DNA of 52,317 bases, from contig CAJVXP010000013.1 in assembly GCA_913009685.1 (NCBI GenBank), forward strand, positions 1-52,317, given 5' to 3'. Under the pieces are notes generated by a model that was not told the origin of the DNA, searched no databases, and was given only the letters and a program-made list of their open reading frames with translations. The stretch comes from an uncultured Bacteroidota bacterium. Its GTDB lineage: Bacteria > Bacteroidota > Bacteroidia > Bacteroidales > F082. Below are positions 35,651 through 44,958 of the stretch, piece by piece (within the stretch, counting starts at the first letter, position 1; every line of letters starts with the position of its first letter). Made by a program: the position numbers and the translations under genes.

Positions 35651-36895
35651 TTAGTGCTCCAAAGTATTGTTAGTTGGGGATGACTCAATAATTGCCTTTT
35701 CAAGGACGATTTTCCCCAAATGTGACACAGAGTATATTTGAGGAATCCCGGGCTTTTTGGTATTTCTTGAGACCAACAATCTTTGTTCAAGTTCTTTTAC
35801 AATATTCTGTAGCGTTGTTCTTTTATACAATTTTCGAATAGCCGGATCATTTACATGAGTTGGTTTGCTTTTTAGAAAAGTTAACACCTTCTCCTCTTGC
35901 TGAGTTAAAGTAATTATTTCATTAAAATCTCTAAAGATTTGCTCCTGAACGAAATTGATTTCCAGCGGAACAGGTTTTTTATATACCGCACCAAACTTCA
36001 ATGCGTTTTCCAAATATTGAATCAATAGTCTGAAATTACCAGACGACAAAACATCAACAAAATCACATGCCTCAACAGAAAGAGGGAAAGGAGCTTCAGG
36101 TTTAGTCAATGCATCTCTGAACCTTTCTTTCAATACCTCCTGAATATTTGTTTCTCCATATTTCCAGGCAGATCCAACTTTGAAATAATCATTAAAAGTA
36201 GACCTGGTTAGCGACATGGTATCTTTATAGGCTTTTTCTAAAACAGCAGTTATGTCCCGGTTGATAAAGATAAGTATTGAAGATGCCGGGAGCATATCTT
36301 TCACTCGCTTTGATAAGTGGATGAGGTTGTGGAAATGGATGTTGTCAAAGAAATCAGATTCATCCAGGATCATAATAATTCGTCCTTTTTTATTGATTTC
36401 TTTTAATACATCCTTTATAATTTCTATTACTTCAATATTCCTGACAGGGTTAATAGCTTCCAGAATGATATCATTATATTGAAAACCAATACCGCCTGGA
36501 GCTACTTTTCCTGTTAAACTATTTCCTACTGTATTTGTAATGTTTGAAATTAACCTTTGTCTATATTCATTGGCCTTTTTGCGATTGATCTTACTAAGCG
36601 TAATTATACAAGATTCAGCAATCCCTACCTCAGCATCGCTAAATTGTTTCCTGCTCAGATCAACATAAATAAAACCTTCTTTTCCAAAATAAAGTTTATA
36701 GACTAAAGAAGTCTTTCCAACACCAGGGTTGCCAATTAACAGCAATGTTTTCTTATAGCTGCTATCTTCCAGGATTATGTTTAAACGTTCGATCTCCTTT
36801 TCCCGGCCATAAAACAAGGTAAGGTCTTTCTTTGTTTTTAACGATTCTTGTGATAAATAAGGTTCGCTTGATAAGTTATAATAATTCCACCACAT
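35651..36895 (-). CDS. AAA/STAND-like ATPase with C-terminal winged helix
   Basis: 414 residues, soluble. Begins MWWNYYNLSSEPYLSQESL, then FYGREKEIERLNIIL leading into Walker A GNPGVGKT at 55-62, and Walker B GRIIMILDESDFFD at 171-184. The C-terminal ~80 residues (LTQQEEKVLTFLKSKPTHVN... TTLQNIVKELEQRLLVSRN) look like a winged-helix DNA-binding domain. The layout recalls Orc1/Cdc6-like and transposon-helper ATPases, and the archaeal-type ATPase family, but I do not recognise a specific function. Codon use is more AT-rich than in neighbours, it stands alone, and unusual repeats lie directly upstream: signs of an accessory gene. It is not adjacent to a transposase, nuclease or other known partner. 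Confidence 0.75.
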   Translation of the reverse strand: MWWNYYNLSSEPYLSQESLKTKKDLTLFYGREKEIERLNIILEDSSYKKTLLLIGNPGVGKTSLVYKLYFGKEGFIYVDLSRKQFSDAEVGIAESCIITLSKINRKKANEYRQRLISNITNTVGNSLTGKVAPGGIGFQYNDIILEAINPVRNIEVIEIIKDVLKEINKKGRIIMILDESDFFDNIHFHNLIHLSKRVKDMLPASSILIFINRDITAVLEKAYKDTMSLTRSTFNDYFKVGSAWKYGETNIQEVLKERFRDALTKPEAPFPLSVEACDFVDVLSSGNFRLLIQYLENALKFGAVYKKPVPLEINFVQEQIFRDFNEIITLTQQEEKVLTFLKSKPTHVNDPAIRKLYKRTTLQNIVKELEQRLLVSRNTKKPGIPQIYSVSHLGKIVLEKAIIESSPTNNTLEH

Positions 36896-36968
36896 ATTAT
36901 TGATTTTTAGTTAGTAATACCCGTCATTAACAGCCTTGTCTTTATTAGGATATCTATTACAAATTAAC

Positions 36969-37154
36969 GTGCCGGCACCTGCCATAACCTGCCACACATC
37001 TCCTCTTTTAATATACCTGCCAGCGCCTGCCACAGCTTGCCAAACAGTATAATCTATTGCTGCTATTTACCGGTACTTGTTTTTTGAATTCAGGGAATAC
37101 GTTTAATTTGTCAATTATTTCAATTTATTGATGGTTTCCTTCTCAATAAATTGA
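36969..37154. repeat. GC-rich direct repeat and perfect 12-bp inverted repeat upstream of the AAA ATPase
   Basis: The 324-base gap 36896-37219 holds no gene. A 29-base unit built on CTGCCA words (GTGCCGGCACCTGCCATAAC... ) at 36969-36997 recurs imperfectly at 37017-37045 (about three quarters identical, period 48). At 37120-37131 and 37143-37154 lies a perfect inverted repeat TCAATTTATTGA / TCAATAAATTGA with an 11-base loop. The repeats may be operators or binding sites of the ATPase's winged helix; the inverted repeat is also placed to end the dihydropyrimidinase transcript, though it lacks a T run. Confidence 0.6.
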
Positions 37155-37219
37155 TATTTCTCTCCGCCAAAGGTAGATTAAAACGACAGAGTTTTGTCCA
37201 CTGCCCACCGTTATTTTTT

Positions 37220-38590
37220 CTAAATCTTCCTCCGCAAAAACCGTCCTTTCAGGTTGCTTCCTTTCCAGCGGTTTCGCTCAACGGCAATTTTCCCCCCTGC
37301 AATAACATACTCGGCAGCGCCTTTGGTCAGAAAACCCTCGTAGATATCCGTATCGCAATGCATGTGATGGGTTTGTGCGGAGATAACCTGTTCCTTTTGG
37401 GGATTCCAGATGACCAAATCGGCGTCTGAACCGGGAGCCAGCTCCCCTTTTTGCGGGTACAAACCGAAGATTTTTGCCGGCAGGGTAGAGGTGAGTTCCA
37501 CAAAACGGTTCAGGCTGATTTTGTTTTGTAAAACGCCGTAAGTGTAAAGCAGTGTGAGTCTGTGTTCCACACTACCCGCGCCGTTGGCAATTTTACGGAA
37601 ATCATGCAGTCCGGCTTTTTTCTGTTCAAAAGAGAAAGGACAATGGTCAGTACCCATGCTTTGAATGGTTCCGTCGATCAGGGCTTTCCAAAGTGCACGG
37701 TTGTCGGCTTTTTTTCGCAGCGGCGGACTCAGTACAAAGGGAGCTGTTTGCTCAAAAGTGCCCTGGTAGCGGCTGTCGTCCAGCAAAAGATAGTGCGGGC
37801 AGCTCTCGGCATAGACTTTCTGACCACGCTGTTGTGCTTTACGGATATGCCTGAGTGAAACCTCGGCGGAGACATGCACAATGTAAAACGGACATCCGGC
37901 TTCTGCAGCAAAGCCAATGGCTTTTTCCACAGCTTCGGCTTCAAGACGGTCGGGGCGCGATAACGGATGATATTCGGGCGTAGTTTGACCGTTTTTTATA
38001 AAGTCGTTGCATAATTGTTCTATTTCGTCGCCCGCTTCGCAATGTGCAGTAACTATTCCGCCGGCTTCAGCCACAGCATGAAAAACTTTTTTCAAATCTT
38101 CATCCTCTAAGCCGATACTCTCTTTGTATGCCATGTAAACCTTAAAAGAGGGGGCACCTTCTTCAACACAGACCTTGATTTCGGAAGGCATAGAAGCACG
38201 CCATTCTACCGGACTTATATGAAAAGAAAAGTCTGTCAGGCAGTTGGATGCTTCTGCTTTGCGTTGCTGCAGGGCTTCCCGGAGGTTTTGCCCTTTGCGT
38301 GGTGTTACAAAGTCGATGAGGGTAGTTGTTCCCCCGAAAAGTGCTGCCCGGCTTCCGGACAAAAAATCGTCGCCGGAGTAACCTGCCGGGGTAGGTAAAT
38401 GCATGTGCACGTGCGGGTCGATACCGCCGGGAAAAATGAGCATACCGGAAGCATCAAGCGCCTTGGCCGCCTGTTGCGGGATGTTCCCCGGATTTTCCAC
38501 AGCCACAATTTTCCCGTTTTCCAGAAGTATGTCGGCAGCAAATGTTCGCCGGGAAGTAATTAGTGTTCCGTTTTTTATGAGTATGCACAT
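37220..38590 (-). CDS. Dihydropyrimidinase / D-hydantoinase
   Basis: 456 residues, a cyclic amidohydrolase with a TIM barrel and a binuclear metal centre. Ligands visible: the HxH pair in GGIDPHVHMHLP, the lysine expected to be carbamylated in FKVYMAYK, His in VTAHCEAG, His in FYIVHVSAE and Asp in GTDHCPFS. The family opens the ring of dihydrouracil and dihydrothymine (reductive pyrimidine breakdown) or of hydantoins. Allantoinase and dihydroorotase are close relatives, but the YESCPHYLLLD and GTDHCPF wording fits dihydropyrimidinase best. No dihydropyrimidine dehydrogenase or beta-ureidopropionase gene is in the window. The membrane-protein gene upstream ends eight bases before this start, so the two share a transcript. 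Confidence 0.9.
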   Translation of the reverse strand: MCILIKNGTLITSRRTFAADILLENGKIVAVENPGNIPQQAAKALDASGMLIFPGGIDPHVHMHLPTPAGYSGDDFLSGSRAALFGGTTTLIDFVTPRKGQNLREALQQRKAEASNCLTDFSFHISPVEWRASMPSEIKVCVEEGAPSFKVYMAYKESIGLEDEDLKKVFHAVAEAGGIVTAHCEAGDEIEQLCNDFIKNGQTTPEYHPLSRPDRLEAEAVEKAIGFAAEAGCPFYIVHVSAEVSLRHIRKAQQRGQKVYAESCPHYLLLDDSRYQGTFEQTAPFVLSPPLRKKADNRALWKALIDGTIQSMGTDHCPFSFEQKKAGLHDFRKIANGAGSVEHRLTLLYTYGVLQNKISLNRFVELTSTLPAKIFGLYPQKGELAPGSDADLVIWNPQKEQVISAQTHHMHCDTDIYEGFLTKGAAEYVIAGGKIAVERNRWKGSNLKGRFLRRKI

Positions 38591-38598
38591 GGCCTTTT

Positions 38599-39231
38599 TT
38601 ATTGTTCCTGTACCAGCTTTTTGGAAAAGTTCCCTTCCTTATCTTTGGTGAAACCGAGTTTCTTCAGGTATTTCATGTATTTTGTGCTGGACGCCGGCGC
38701 AAAGACTCTTTTGAACCCCTGTTCGATGAACCGGTGCCGTAGCCGCTGGTAAATAAATTTTCCGTTTTTAAAATCGCGATATTCGGGTTTAACGAAATCC
38801 AGTCCCACGTACAAGATGTCTTTTTCTTCGCGGTGGGCAAGAAATACGCCGGCAACATTCAGGTTGCGCAGGATAAAAAAGCTGATGGTATTCATTTCCG
38901 GCTTGTAAGTAAAGTCCGGAAAGAATTTACGGATGTCTTTTTGGTGAAATTTCAGAAAAGCCAGCAGGTATTTGTTGTCGCCCCGCACTTCGAGCGTTTC
39001 GAAAACCTCTTTTTTCCGGTAGATTTTGGCTAAGTAATAGACATCGACCAGTACAATAATACCATTCAGAACGGTAACCGGAATAGCATGAATCAGCAGC
39101 CCGTAAGTGGCAAATGCCAGCGCTCCCGCGAGGTTAATCCACCGGAATTTCACGATGGAGCTCATGGCCATGGAGATGACGATGATCAGCGAGGCAAAGT
39201 ATCCGAATAAGCTTAACAGGTCTGTTTGCAT
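38599..39231 (-). CDS. YgjV-like membrane protein with a GNAT-like C-terminal part
   Basis: 210 residues. The first ~72 contain three hydrophobic helices (LLSLFGYFASLIIVISMAM, INLAGALAFATYGLLIHAI, VTVLNGIIVLVDVYYLAKI), which resemble half of a YgjV/PQ-loop membrane protein. The C-terminal ~130 residues are soluble, and the segment FVKPEYRDFKNGKFIYQRLRHRF with the later ASSTKYMKYLKKLGF looks like the acetyl-CoA-binding and C-terminal parts of a GNAT acetyltransferase; the Q/RxxGxG/A motif is not obvious, so this is tentative. It is the first gene of a pair with dihydropyrimidinase (eight-base gap). Function unknown. Confidence 0.65.
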   Translation of the reverse strand: MQTDLLSLFGYFASLIIVISMAMSSIVKFRWINLAGALAFATYGLLIHAIPVTVLNGIIVLVDVYYLAKIYRKKEVFETLEVRGDNKYLLAFLKFHQKDIRKFFPDFTYKPEMNTISFFILRNLNVAGVFLAHREEKDILYVGLDFVKPEYRDFKNGKFIYQRLRHRFIEQGFKRVFAPASSTKYMKYLKKLGFTKDKEGNFSKKLVQEQ

Positions 39232-39380
39232 AGTAAAATATTATCTCTATGAACTCCGGTAGTTTCCGGAAAATGTTTTAATACGGTTATGCTGAAATGA
39301 CTTTCTTTTGAAAAAGCCGCCATGCAAAAATAGGCAAAGGAGGGGTGTGATTGGGGACAATTATTATGGTTTTACGAAAT

Positions 39381-39497
39381 TTAATCATCGATTTGTTCAA
39401 ACAAATCATGCCAGCCAGGATTCATATGCCGGATAAGCTCCTCTTTTTTCTTTCTGGAACCTGCCTTAATTTGTTTTTCCCTCGCAATGGGGACGGA
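39381..39497 (-). pseudogene. C-terminal remnant of a GIY-YIG nuclease
   Basis: Directly after, and in the same frame as, the mutB stop codon, the minus strand encodes about 38 residues ending in a stop: IAREKQIKAGSRKKKEEL then IRHMNPGWHDLFEQIDD. This is the typical C-terminus of small GIY-YIG (UvrC-N/URI type) nucleases of Bacteroidota, which end REKQIK..SR.KK..LI...NP.W.DL. The catalytic GIY-YIG half is missing, and there is no start codon. It is probably the trace of a deletion between mutB and a former neighbour. The remaining 150 bases up to 39231 show nothing else. Confidence 0.7.
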
Positions 39498-41639
39498 TTA
39501 TTTACGGGCTGCCAGCAGCAGCTCCAGCATTTTTATTCCGGCTTCGGAAATGACTGTGCCCGGACCAAAGATGGCGGCCACGCCGGCATCGTACAAAAAC
39601 TGATAATCCTGGTGGGGAATTACGCCACCCACAATGACCATAATATCTTCGCGCCCCAGTTTCTTCATCTCTTCCATCACCTGCGGTACCAGCGTTTTGT
39701 GTCCGGCGGCGAGGCTGGAAACACCAAGGATATGTACATCGTTTTCCACTGCCTGGCGGGCAGCCTCGGCGGGCGTCTGAAACAGCGGACCAATATCCAC
39801 ATCAAACCCGATGTCGGCGTAGCCGGTGGCCACCACTTTTGCCCCGCGGTCGTGGCCGTCCTGACCCATTTTGGCAATCATGATACGCGGACGCCGGCCT
39901 TCCAACGCTGCAAACTCATCCGCCAGCCGGCGTGCTTTTTCAAATAATTTGTCATCGCCGGCTTCCGAAGAATAAACTCCTGAAATAGATTTTATCACTG
40001 CTTTGTACCTCCCAAAAACTTTTTCGCAAGCATACGAAATTTCTCCGAGACTGGCACGTTTTTTTGCAGCATCTACCGCCAGTGCCAGCAGATTTCCTTT
40101 GCCTGTTTCGCAGGCTTTCGTAATGGCTTCAAGGCTTTCCTGCACTTCGCCTTCATTTCTTCCGGCACGTAATTTTTTCAACCGCGCCAGCTGGGCTTCG
40201 CGTACGGCAGCATTGTCCACTTCAAGTGTTTCCAGCGGGTCTTCTTTTGTCAGCCGGTACTTGTTCACCCCGACAATAACATCTTTTTTAGAGTCGATAC
40301 GTGCCTGTTTTCTTGCTGCTGCCTCTTCAATGCGCATTTTGGGCAATCCGGTTTCAATGGCTTTGGCCATGCCGCCCATTTCTTCCACTTCCCGGATATG
40401 CTGCCAGGCTTTGTGTGCAATTTCATGCGTAAGGTTTTCCACATAATACGAGCCGGCCCACGGATCAACCGTACGGCAGATTTCCGTTTCCTGTTGCAGG
40501 TAAATCTGTGTGTTACGGGCAATACGTGCAGAAAAATCGGTAGGCAGGGCAATGGCTTCATCCAGTGCATTGGTGTGTAGCGACTGGGTATGTCCTAAAA
40601 CAGCACCCATAGCTTCAATACAGGTGCGCGCCACGTTGTTAAACGGATCCTGTTCTGTCAAACTCCAGCCCGAAGTCTGTGTGTGGGTACGTAAAGCCAT
40701 GGATTTAGGATTCTGAGGGTTAAACTGTTTCACCAACTTTGCCCACAACATACGGGCCGCCCGCAGTTTGGCAATTTCCATAAAGTGGTTCATGCCCAGT
40801 CCCCAGAAAAAAGAAAGTCGCGGGGCAAAGGCGTCAATTTTCAGCCCTGCTTTCAGCCCGGTACGAATGTAGTCGATGCCATCGGCAAGGGTGTAAGCCA
40901 GCTCTATGTCGGCGGTGGCACCGGCTTCCTGCATGTGATAACCCGAAATGGAAATACTGTTGAATTTGGGCATGTATTGTGCTGAATATTCAAAAATATC
41001 CGAAATGATACGCATGGAAGGCTCCGGAGGATAAATGTAAGTGTTGCGAACCATGAATTCTTTGAGGATGTCGTTTTGAATGGTACCGGCCAGCTCTTCC
41101 GGTTTGGCACCCTGCTCCAAAGCCGTTACAATGTAAAATGCCATCACCGGCAAGACAGCGCCGTTCATGGTCATGGAGACCGATATCTTGTCTAACGGAA
41201 TTTCATCAAACAGGATTTTCATGTCGAGCACTGAGTCGATGGCCACACCGGCCTTACCCACATCACCCACAACACGCTCGTGATCAGAGTCGTAACCGCG
41301 GTGGGTGGCGAGGTCGAAAGCTACCGACAGTCCTTTCTGTCCGGCAGCGAGGTTGCGGCGGTAAAATGCGTTAGACTCTTCGGCGGTGGAAAAACCGGCA
41401 TACTGGCGGATGGTCCAGGGACGGGTTACGTACATGGTGGAATATGGTCCGCGAAGAAACGGTGGAATGCCGGCGGCAAAGTCCAGATGCTCCAGGCCGT
41501 CAAGGTCTTTTTCGGTGTAAAGTCCTTTCACTTTGATTTTTTCGGCGGGCATCCATTCGGAAACAACCGGTGCTGCCACTTCCTGCTGCGGTTGCCCGGA
41601 GATTTGGTGAATATCTATGGAATGAAAATCTGGTTTCAT
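39498..41639 (-). CDS. mutB: Methylmalonyl-CoA mutase, large (catalytic) subunit
   Basis: 713 residues from the ATG at 41639 ([15 protein letters not shown]); the frame is open 28 codons further but the sequence there is hairpin-rich spacer. Interconverts (R)-methylmalonyl-CoA and succinyl-CoA with adenosylcobalamin. The catalytic TIM barrel carries [35 protein letters not shown], and [22 protein letters not shown]. The C-terminal domain has the cobalamin-binding motif DGHDRG in [18 protein letters not shown], and [14 protein letters not shown]. Downstream of mutA in the same direction. In fermenting Bacteroidota the pair leads from succinate to propionate. Confidence 0.97.
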   Translation of the reverse strand: MKPDFHSIDIHQISGQPQQEVAAPVVSEWMPAEKIKVKGLYTEKDLDGLEHLDFAAGIPPFLRGPYSTMYVTRPWTIRQYAGFSTAEESNAFYRRNLAAGQKGLSVAFDLATHRGYDSDHERVVGDVGKAGVAIDSVLDMKILFDEIPLDKISVSMTMNGAVLPVMAFYIVTALEQGAKPEELAGTIQNDILKEFMVRNTYIYPPEPSMRIISDIFEYSAQYMPKFNSISISGYHMQEAGATADIELAYTLADGIDYIRTGLKAGLKIDAFAPRLSFFWGLGMNHFMEIAKLRAARMLWAKLVKQFNPQNPKSMALRTHTQTSGWSLTEQDPFNNVARTCIEAMGAVLGHTQSLHTNALDEAIALPTDFSARIARNTQIYLQQETEICRTVDPWAGSYYVENLTHEIAHKAWQHIREVEEMGGMAKAIETGLPKMRIEEAAARKQARIDSKKDVIVGVNKYRLTKEDPLETLEVDNAAVREAQLARLKKLRAGRNEGEVQESLEAITKACETGKGNLLALAVDAAKKRASLGEISYACEKVFGRYKAVIKSISGVYSSEAGDDKLFEKARRLADEFAALEGRRPRIMIAKMGQDGHDRGAKVVATGYADIGFDVDIGPLFQTPAEAARQAVENDVHILGVSSLAAGHKTLVPQVMEEMKKLGREDIMVIVGGVIPHQDYQFLYDAGVAAIFGPGTVISEAGIKMLELLLAARK

Positions 41640-41690
41640 TTGTTTATGTTTATGTAATTTTTTGTTTTCCCATACTTTACGTTTTGTCAC

Positions 41691-41792
41691 GATTTTGGGC
41701 TTCGCCATCCAAAATCCCGCCAAAACAATTGTTGTTTCTTTTTATACCTCGGGTTAAAACCCGAGACTATAAATATTATACCCCTTCGGGGT
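41691..41792. repeat. Three hairpins between mutA and mutB
   Basis: The 184-base spacer holds GATTTTGG..CCAAAATC (41691-41716), CTCGGGTT-AA-AACCCGAG (41748-41765) and ACCCC-TTC-GGGGT (41780-41792). The second has the same design as AGTGGATT-AA-AATCCACT at 16516. The hairpins fall inside the expected mutA-mutB transcript, where they could slow decay or end part of the transcripts; they also look like dispersed extragenic palindromes. Confidence 0.65.
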
Positions 41793-41823
41793 TCAAAATT
41801 TTATTATACGTAAATGTTCTAAA

Positions 41824-43689
41824 TCATTTATTGTCAACTTGAAGTACTTCGTTAAACTTCTCCAGCTCTTTCAGTACATTGCTTCTGACATGGATAAAAT
41901 GTTTCATCCCTTCTGCTTTTAATTTTTCCACCAGCGGTTCGGGATAACCGGCCAGCACCACAATCGTTTCATCTTTTAGTTTTTCAAAAATCGTCAGGGC
42001 AACTTCTTCGTAAGTTTTGTCATCGCTGCAAAGCACCACAATTTCGGGTTTTTCTTTTTTGGCTGCGGCAATACCATCTTCTACGGAAGTAAATCCTGGA
42101 TTATCCAGAATTTCATATCCGGCACAGCCAAAGAAATTCTCTGCAAACTGTGCCCGGGCCCGGCGCATAGCCATATCGCCAAGGGTAAGCAACCACACTT
42201 TTGGTCGCCGGTGCTTTTGTGCAAAGCGGTCGGTGTGATAACGCAGCTTTTCAAAAGCCGCCGCCGCTCTGTAAATACGTAAAGGCCTCACCGACCCGGG
42301 TTGCGATGCTTCTTCCGGTTTAAAAACATGGGGGTTTAATTCCTTATCCAGATGCTCGGTTATGTTTGGAAACTGGTTTACTCCCAAAACGGAGACTTTT
42401 CGCCGGGCAATGCCGGCATCCTTTTTTTGTGCTTCTTTTTCAATTATGTCCTGAACAAAACCTTTTTTAAAAGCTTCGGGGTAGCCGCCGAGGTCATCGA
42501 TTTTCAGAAACCGCTCCCAGCTTTTTTCGATAAGGCCGGCTGTTAAATTCTCGATGTAATAAGAACCGGCTGCCGGGTCAGTAACTTTATCAAAATAAGA
42601 CTCTTCCTTTAAGATTAGCTGTTGGTTACGGGCAATTCTTTTGGCCATTTCTGTTGGCGTCTCGTAAGCCAAATCAAACGGCAACACGGTAATCATATCG
42701 GCTCCGCCGAGAATGGCCGACATAGTTTCGGTGGTGGTGCGCAGCATGTTCACATAAGGGTCGTAAACGGTTTTGTTGCGGAAAGCGCTTACTGCCTGAA
42801 CAGAGGCGGCTGCGTTTTCTTCTTTCACCCCGCAGGCTTTCAGGATTTGTGCCCACAGGTAGCGGAATGCCCTAAATTTGGCAATTTCCATGAAATAATT
42901 GGAGCCGACAGCGAGGCTAAACTGCATTCGTCCGGCGACCTCATCGGCAGGAAAGCCTTTATCTGTTAGCAGTTGCATGTAAAAATTTCCTACGGCCAGC
43001 GTAAAAGCCATTTCGCTCACTGCGGTGCCTCCGGCATTGTGAAAAATAGTGCCGTCCACTGTGATGACATGAAAAGCCGGAAGTCCGGAAGCCGCTTTCA
43101 AACTTTGCGAGAGCGAAGCAAAAGGTTTCTCATCCTGAAACCGGCCGTGTAGTGAAAAATATGCCAGAGGGTCGTTGTGTACCGAGCCGGTTACTTTTTC
43201 AGGATTCCATCCGTTTTTTCTGACAAGCTTTTGGAGGCTTTGTAATAAACCGACCGGAGAGGCAACATTAAAATGCAACATGGTCTTTTCGCCGTCAATG
43301 TGTTGCAGCAGCTTTTTCAGAGTTTTGTCATCAGGTGTAATCTGTTCACCAAAATCAAAAGTCAGGGAGTCAGTGCCGTTTTCCAGCGCTGTCCGAGCTT
43401 TTTTGTTGGCTTCCGAAGGGTCTTTTATTTCGAAAATCTGGTTCACCCGCCATTTGTTTCCGCCGGCATTTTTTCCCCGGACAAATGGAAACTTCCCGGG
43501 TAACGGTTGCAGATATTTCAATGAAGCGATATGCTCCTGCTGATAAAACGGCTGCACATCAAAGCCTTCATCGAGGTGATTGACCAGTTTCCGGTCATAG
43601 TCGGCACCTTTGAGGTCCTGAATGATTTTTTCTTTCCATTGGGAAGCCGTTACAGGAGTAAATTCAGTAAATAATTTTTCCTTTTCCAT
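41824..43689 (-). CDS. mutA: Methylmalonyl-CoA mutase, small subunit
   Basis: 621 residues from the ATG at 43689 (MEKEKLFTEFTPVTASQW); the longer frame starting at 43767 would add a hydrophobic non-homologous lead. It resembles the large subunit over its whole length (IEIAKFRAFRYLWAQIL, and DPAAGSYYIENLTAGLIEKSWERF), but the cobalamin motif DxHxxG is missing: the C-terminal domain reads LLTLGDMAMRRARAQFAENFFGCAGYEI. This is the normal state of the small subunit, which has a structural role in the heterodimer. First gene of the mutA-mutB pair. A -7 box lies 28 bases upstream of the ATG. No cobalamin riboswitch was seen in the 159 bases upstream. Confidence 0.94.
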   Translation of the reverse strand: MEKEKLFTEFTPVTASQWKEKIIQDLKGADYDRKLVNHLDEGFDVQPFYQQEHIASLKYLQPLPGKFPFVRGKNAGGNKWRVNQIFEIKDPSEANKKARTALENGTDSLTFDFGEQITPDDKTLKKLLQHIDGEKTMLHFNVASPVGLLQSLQKLVRKNGWNPEKVTGSVHNDPLAYFSLHGRFQDEKPFASLSQSLKAASGLPAFHVITVDGTIFHNAGGTAVSEMAFTLAVGNFYMQLLTDKGFPADEVAGRMQFSLAVGSNYFMEIAKFRAFRYLWAQILKACGVKEENAAASVQAVSAFRNKTVYDPYVNMLRTTTETMSAILGGADMITVLPFDLAYETPTEMAKRIARNQQLILKEESYFDKVTDPAAGSYYIENLTAGLIEKSWERFLKIDDLGGYPEAFKKGFVQDIIEKEAQKKDAGIARRKVSVLGVNQFPNITEHLDKELNPHVFKPEEASQPGSVRPLRIYRAAAAFEKLRYHTDRFAQKHRRPKVWLLTLGDMAMRRARAQFAENFFGCAGYEILDNPGFTSVEDGIAAAKKEKPEIVVLCSDDKTYEEVALTIFEKLKDETIVVLAGYPEPLVEKLKAEGMKHFIHVRSNVLKELEKFNEVLQVDNK

Positions 43690-43716
43690 TTGATATGGTC
43701 TTCTGTTTTTCCGAAG

Positions 43717-43724
43717 CAAAAATA
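43717..43724 (-). promoter_or_regulatory. -7 promoter box of mutA-mutB
   Basis: The minus strand reads TATTTTTG, matching TAnnTTTG. A TTTTG lies upstream but at a 15-base rather than a 19-base spacing, so the -33 box is doubtful. Confidence 0.4.
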
Positions 43725-43848
43725 GTATAAAAGCGGCTGCAAAAGGTGGTGATGTTATAAAATTCACAGTTTTAGAAAGGGCAATTTGTGGTCTGAAAAA
43801 TGAGGAGTACTATAGTCTTGGGGCTTTGAGGTTTTTAGACCGGTCTTA

Positions 43849-44952
43849 TTAGTGAATTGAATAGTCAATTGATGTTTTTCCTTTATAAGAATCTAAATCA
43901 TAACAAACTCTTCCTCTTACGATACAGGGATGAATTTTGTTCTCTTCTGCAAATTTTATAATACTTCCATCGTCGAATCTTCTATTAAGGAAAAAGGCTT
44001 CCCAATTATTGGGATCAATCAAATTATTTTGAGCAAAAGAATTCGCTTCTTTCTCTTCTGTTAGATTCTTGTATTCTTTTTGTTCTTCATTTGGTATCAG
44101 ATCAACAAATTCAGCTTTATTGTTATTTATCAGATGTTCATAGACATGACCTAATTCATGAAAAAGTGTAAATGCAAAATTGTCCAGTCTGCTATGTCTT
44201 AATGACATTCCGATTGAAGGACTTCCATTACTCCAAAATGAAACTCCATCAACAGGCGTTTTGTTCCCTTTTCTCTGGAAAATTAATTTAATTCCATAAT
44301 CTGTTAGTATTTGTTTTGCTGTTGTGAGTGTGTTGTTGTTTGTGCTTAATACTTGTTTAAGTTTTCCAATCAACTCATCCTTCTTGTCATAATCAAATTT
44401 CGCAACGTATATCTGATTTGCATTAAATTGAAGTAGTTTTACCCAACCAATAATATTAATCGGATTAACTTTTAATTTTGTTGATTTCCTAAACCTGGCA
44501 TAAGTGGGTTCTGCATTTATTTTAGCTAGTTCTTCAAAATTTTGGACATTATATACTTTCTTGATGGTAATTAAATCTTCAATCGGGTCTCCACTTATTA
44601 TCTTTTCCTTCTTTAAAAAAGAAACGGCTATCTTACTTTCAATAAAATTCCATTGCTCGATTGCTTCTAATCTTTCCTGATTCTTAGTATTAATTCGAGC
44701 TTTATCCAGATCATGGTTTTTTTGAACTTCAAGCCAATATTCTGCATCAATTTTTAATGCTTTTTCTAACAAAATAGCCAATTCAGCATTAATATTTCTC
44801 TTACCTTTTATGATCTCATTTAACTGACTTTTGTTTAAACCAATTTTTTTCGCGAAATCACTTTGCGAAATATTATTAGCTTCAATTTCATCTAGAAGAA
44901 CTTCACCGGGATGTGTGGTTAAAAATGGAATTATATTTTCTGTAGTTTTCAT
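43849..44952 (-). CDS. higA: HigA-type antitoxin fused to an ImmA/IrrE metalloprotease domain
   Basis: 367 residues. Residues ~10-75 are an XRE-type helix-turn-helix of the HigA/VapI class (LTTHPGEVLLDEIEANNIS... GLNKSQLNEIIKGKRNINAE). Residues ~210-345 are an ImmA/IrrE-like zinc metallopeptidase: HELGH at 265-269 in FAFTLFHELGHVYEH gives two His ligands and the catalytic Glu, and Glu302 in EKEANSFA is the likely third ligand. Typical HigA has only ~100 residues. It starts six bases after the toxin gene, the toxin-first order of higBA loci. The HTH should repress the promoter and bind the toxin; the protease may cut a partner or the antitoxin itself. Codon use is more AT-rich than in the neighbours, which suggests transfer. 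Confidence 0.88.
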   Translation of the reverse strand: MKTTENIIPFLTTHPGEVLLDEIEANNISQSDFAKKIGLNKSQLNEIIKGKRNINAELAILLEKALKIDAEYWLEVQKNHDLDKARINTKNQERLEAIEQWNFIESKIAVSFLKKEKIISGDPIEDLITIKKVYNVQNFEELAKINAEPTYARFRKSTKLKVNPINIIGWVKLLQFNANQIYVAKFDYDKKDELIGKLKQVLSTNNNTLTTAKQILTDYGIKLIFQRKGNKTPVDGVSFWSNGSPSIGMSLRHSRLDNFAFTLFHELGHVYEHLINNNKAEFVDLIPNEEQKEYKNLTEEKEANSFAQNNLIDPNNWEAFFLNRRFDDGSIIKFAEENKIHPCIVRGRVCYDLDSYKGKTSIDYSIH

Positions 44953-44958
44953 AGTCGT

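Noticed and set aside
36969-37045. CRISPR-like array
   Set aside because: Only two imperfect 29-base units with a 19-base gap, no cas genes; described as a direct repeat instead.
39351-39947. Plus-strand open frame of 198 codons across the 3' end of mutB
   Set aside because: It runs antisense to the well-supported cobalamin-binding domain of mutB and to the GIY-YIG remnant.
43690-43848. Possible cobalamin riboswitch upstream of mutA
   Set aside because: The gap is only 159 bases, AT-rich, and contains no B12-box-like sequence.
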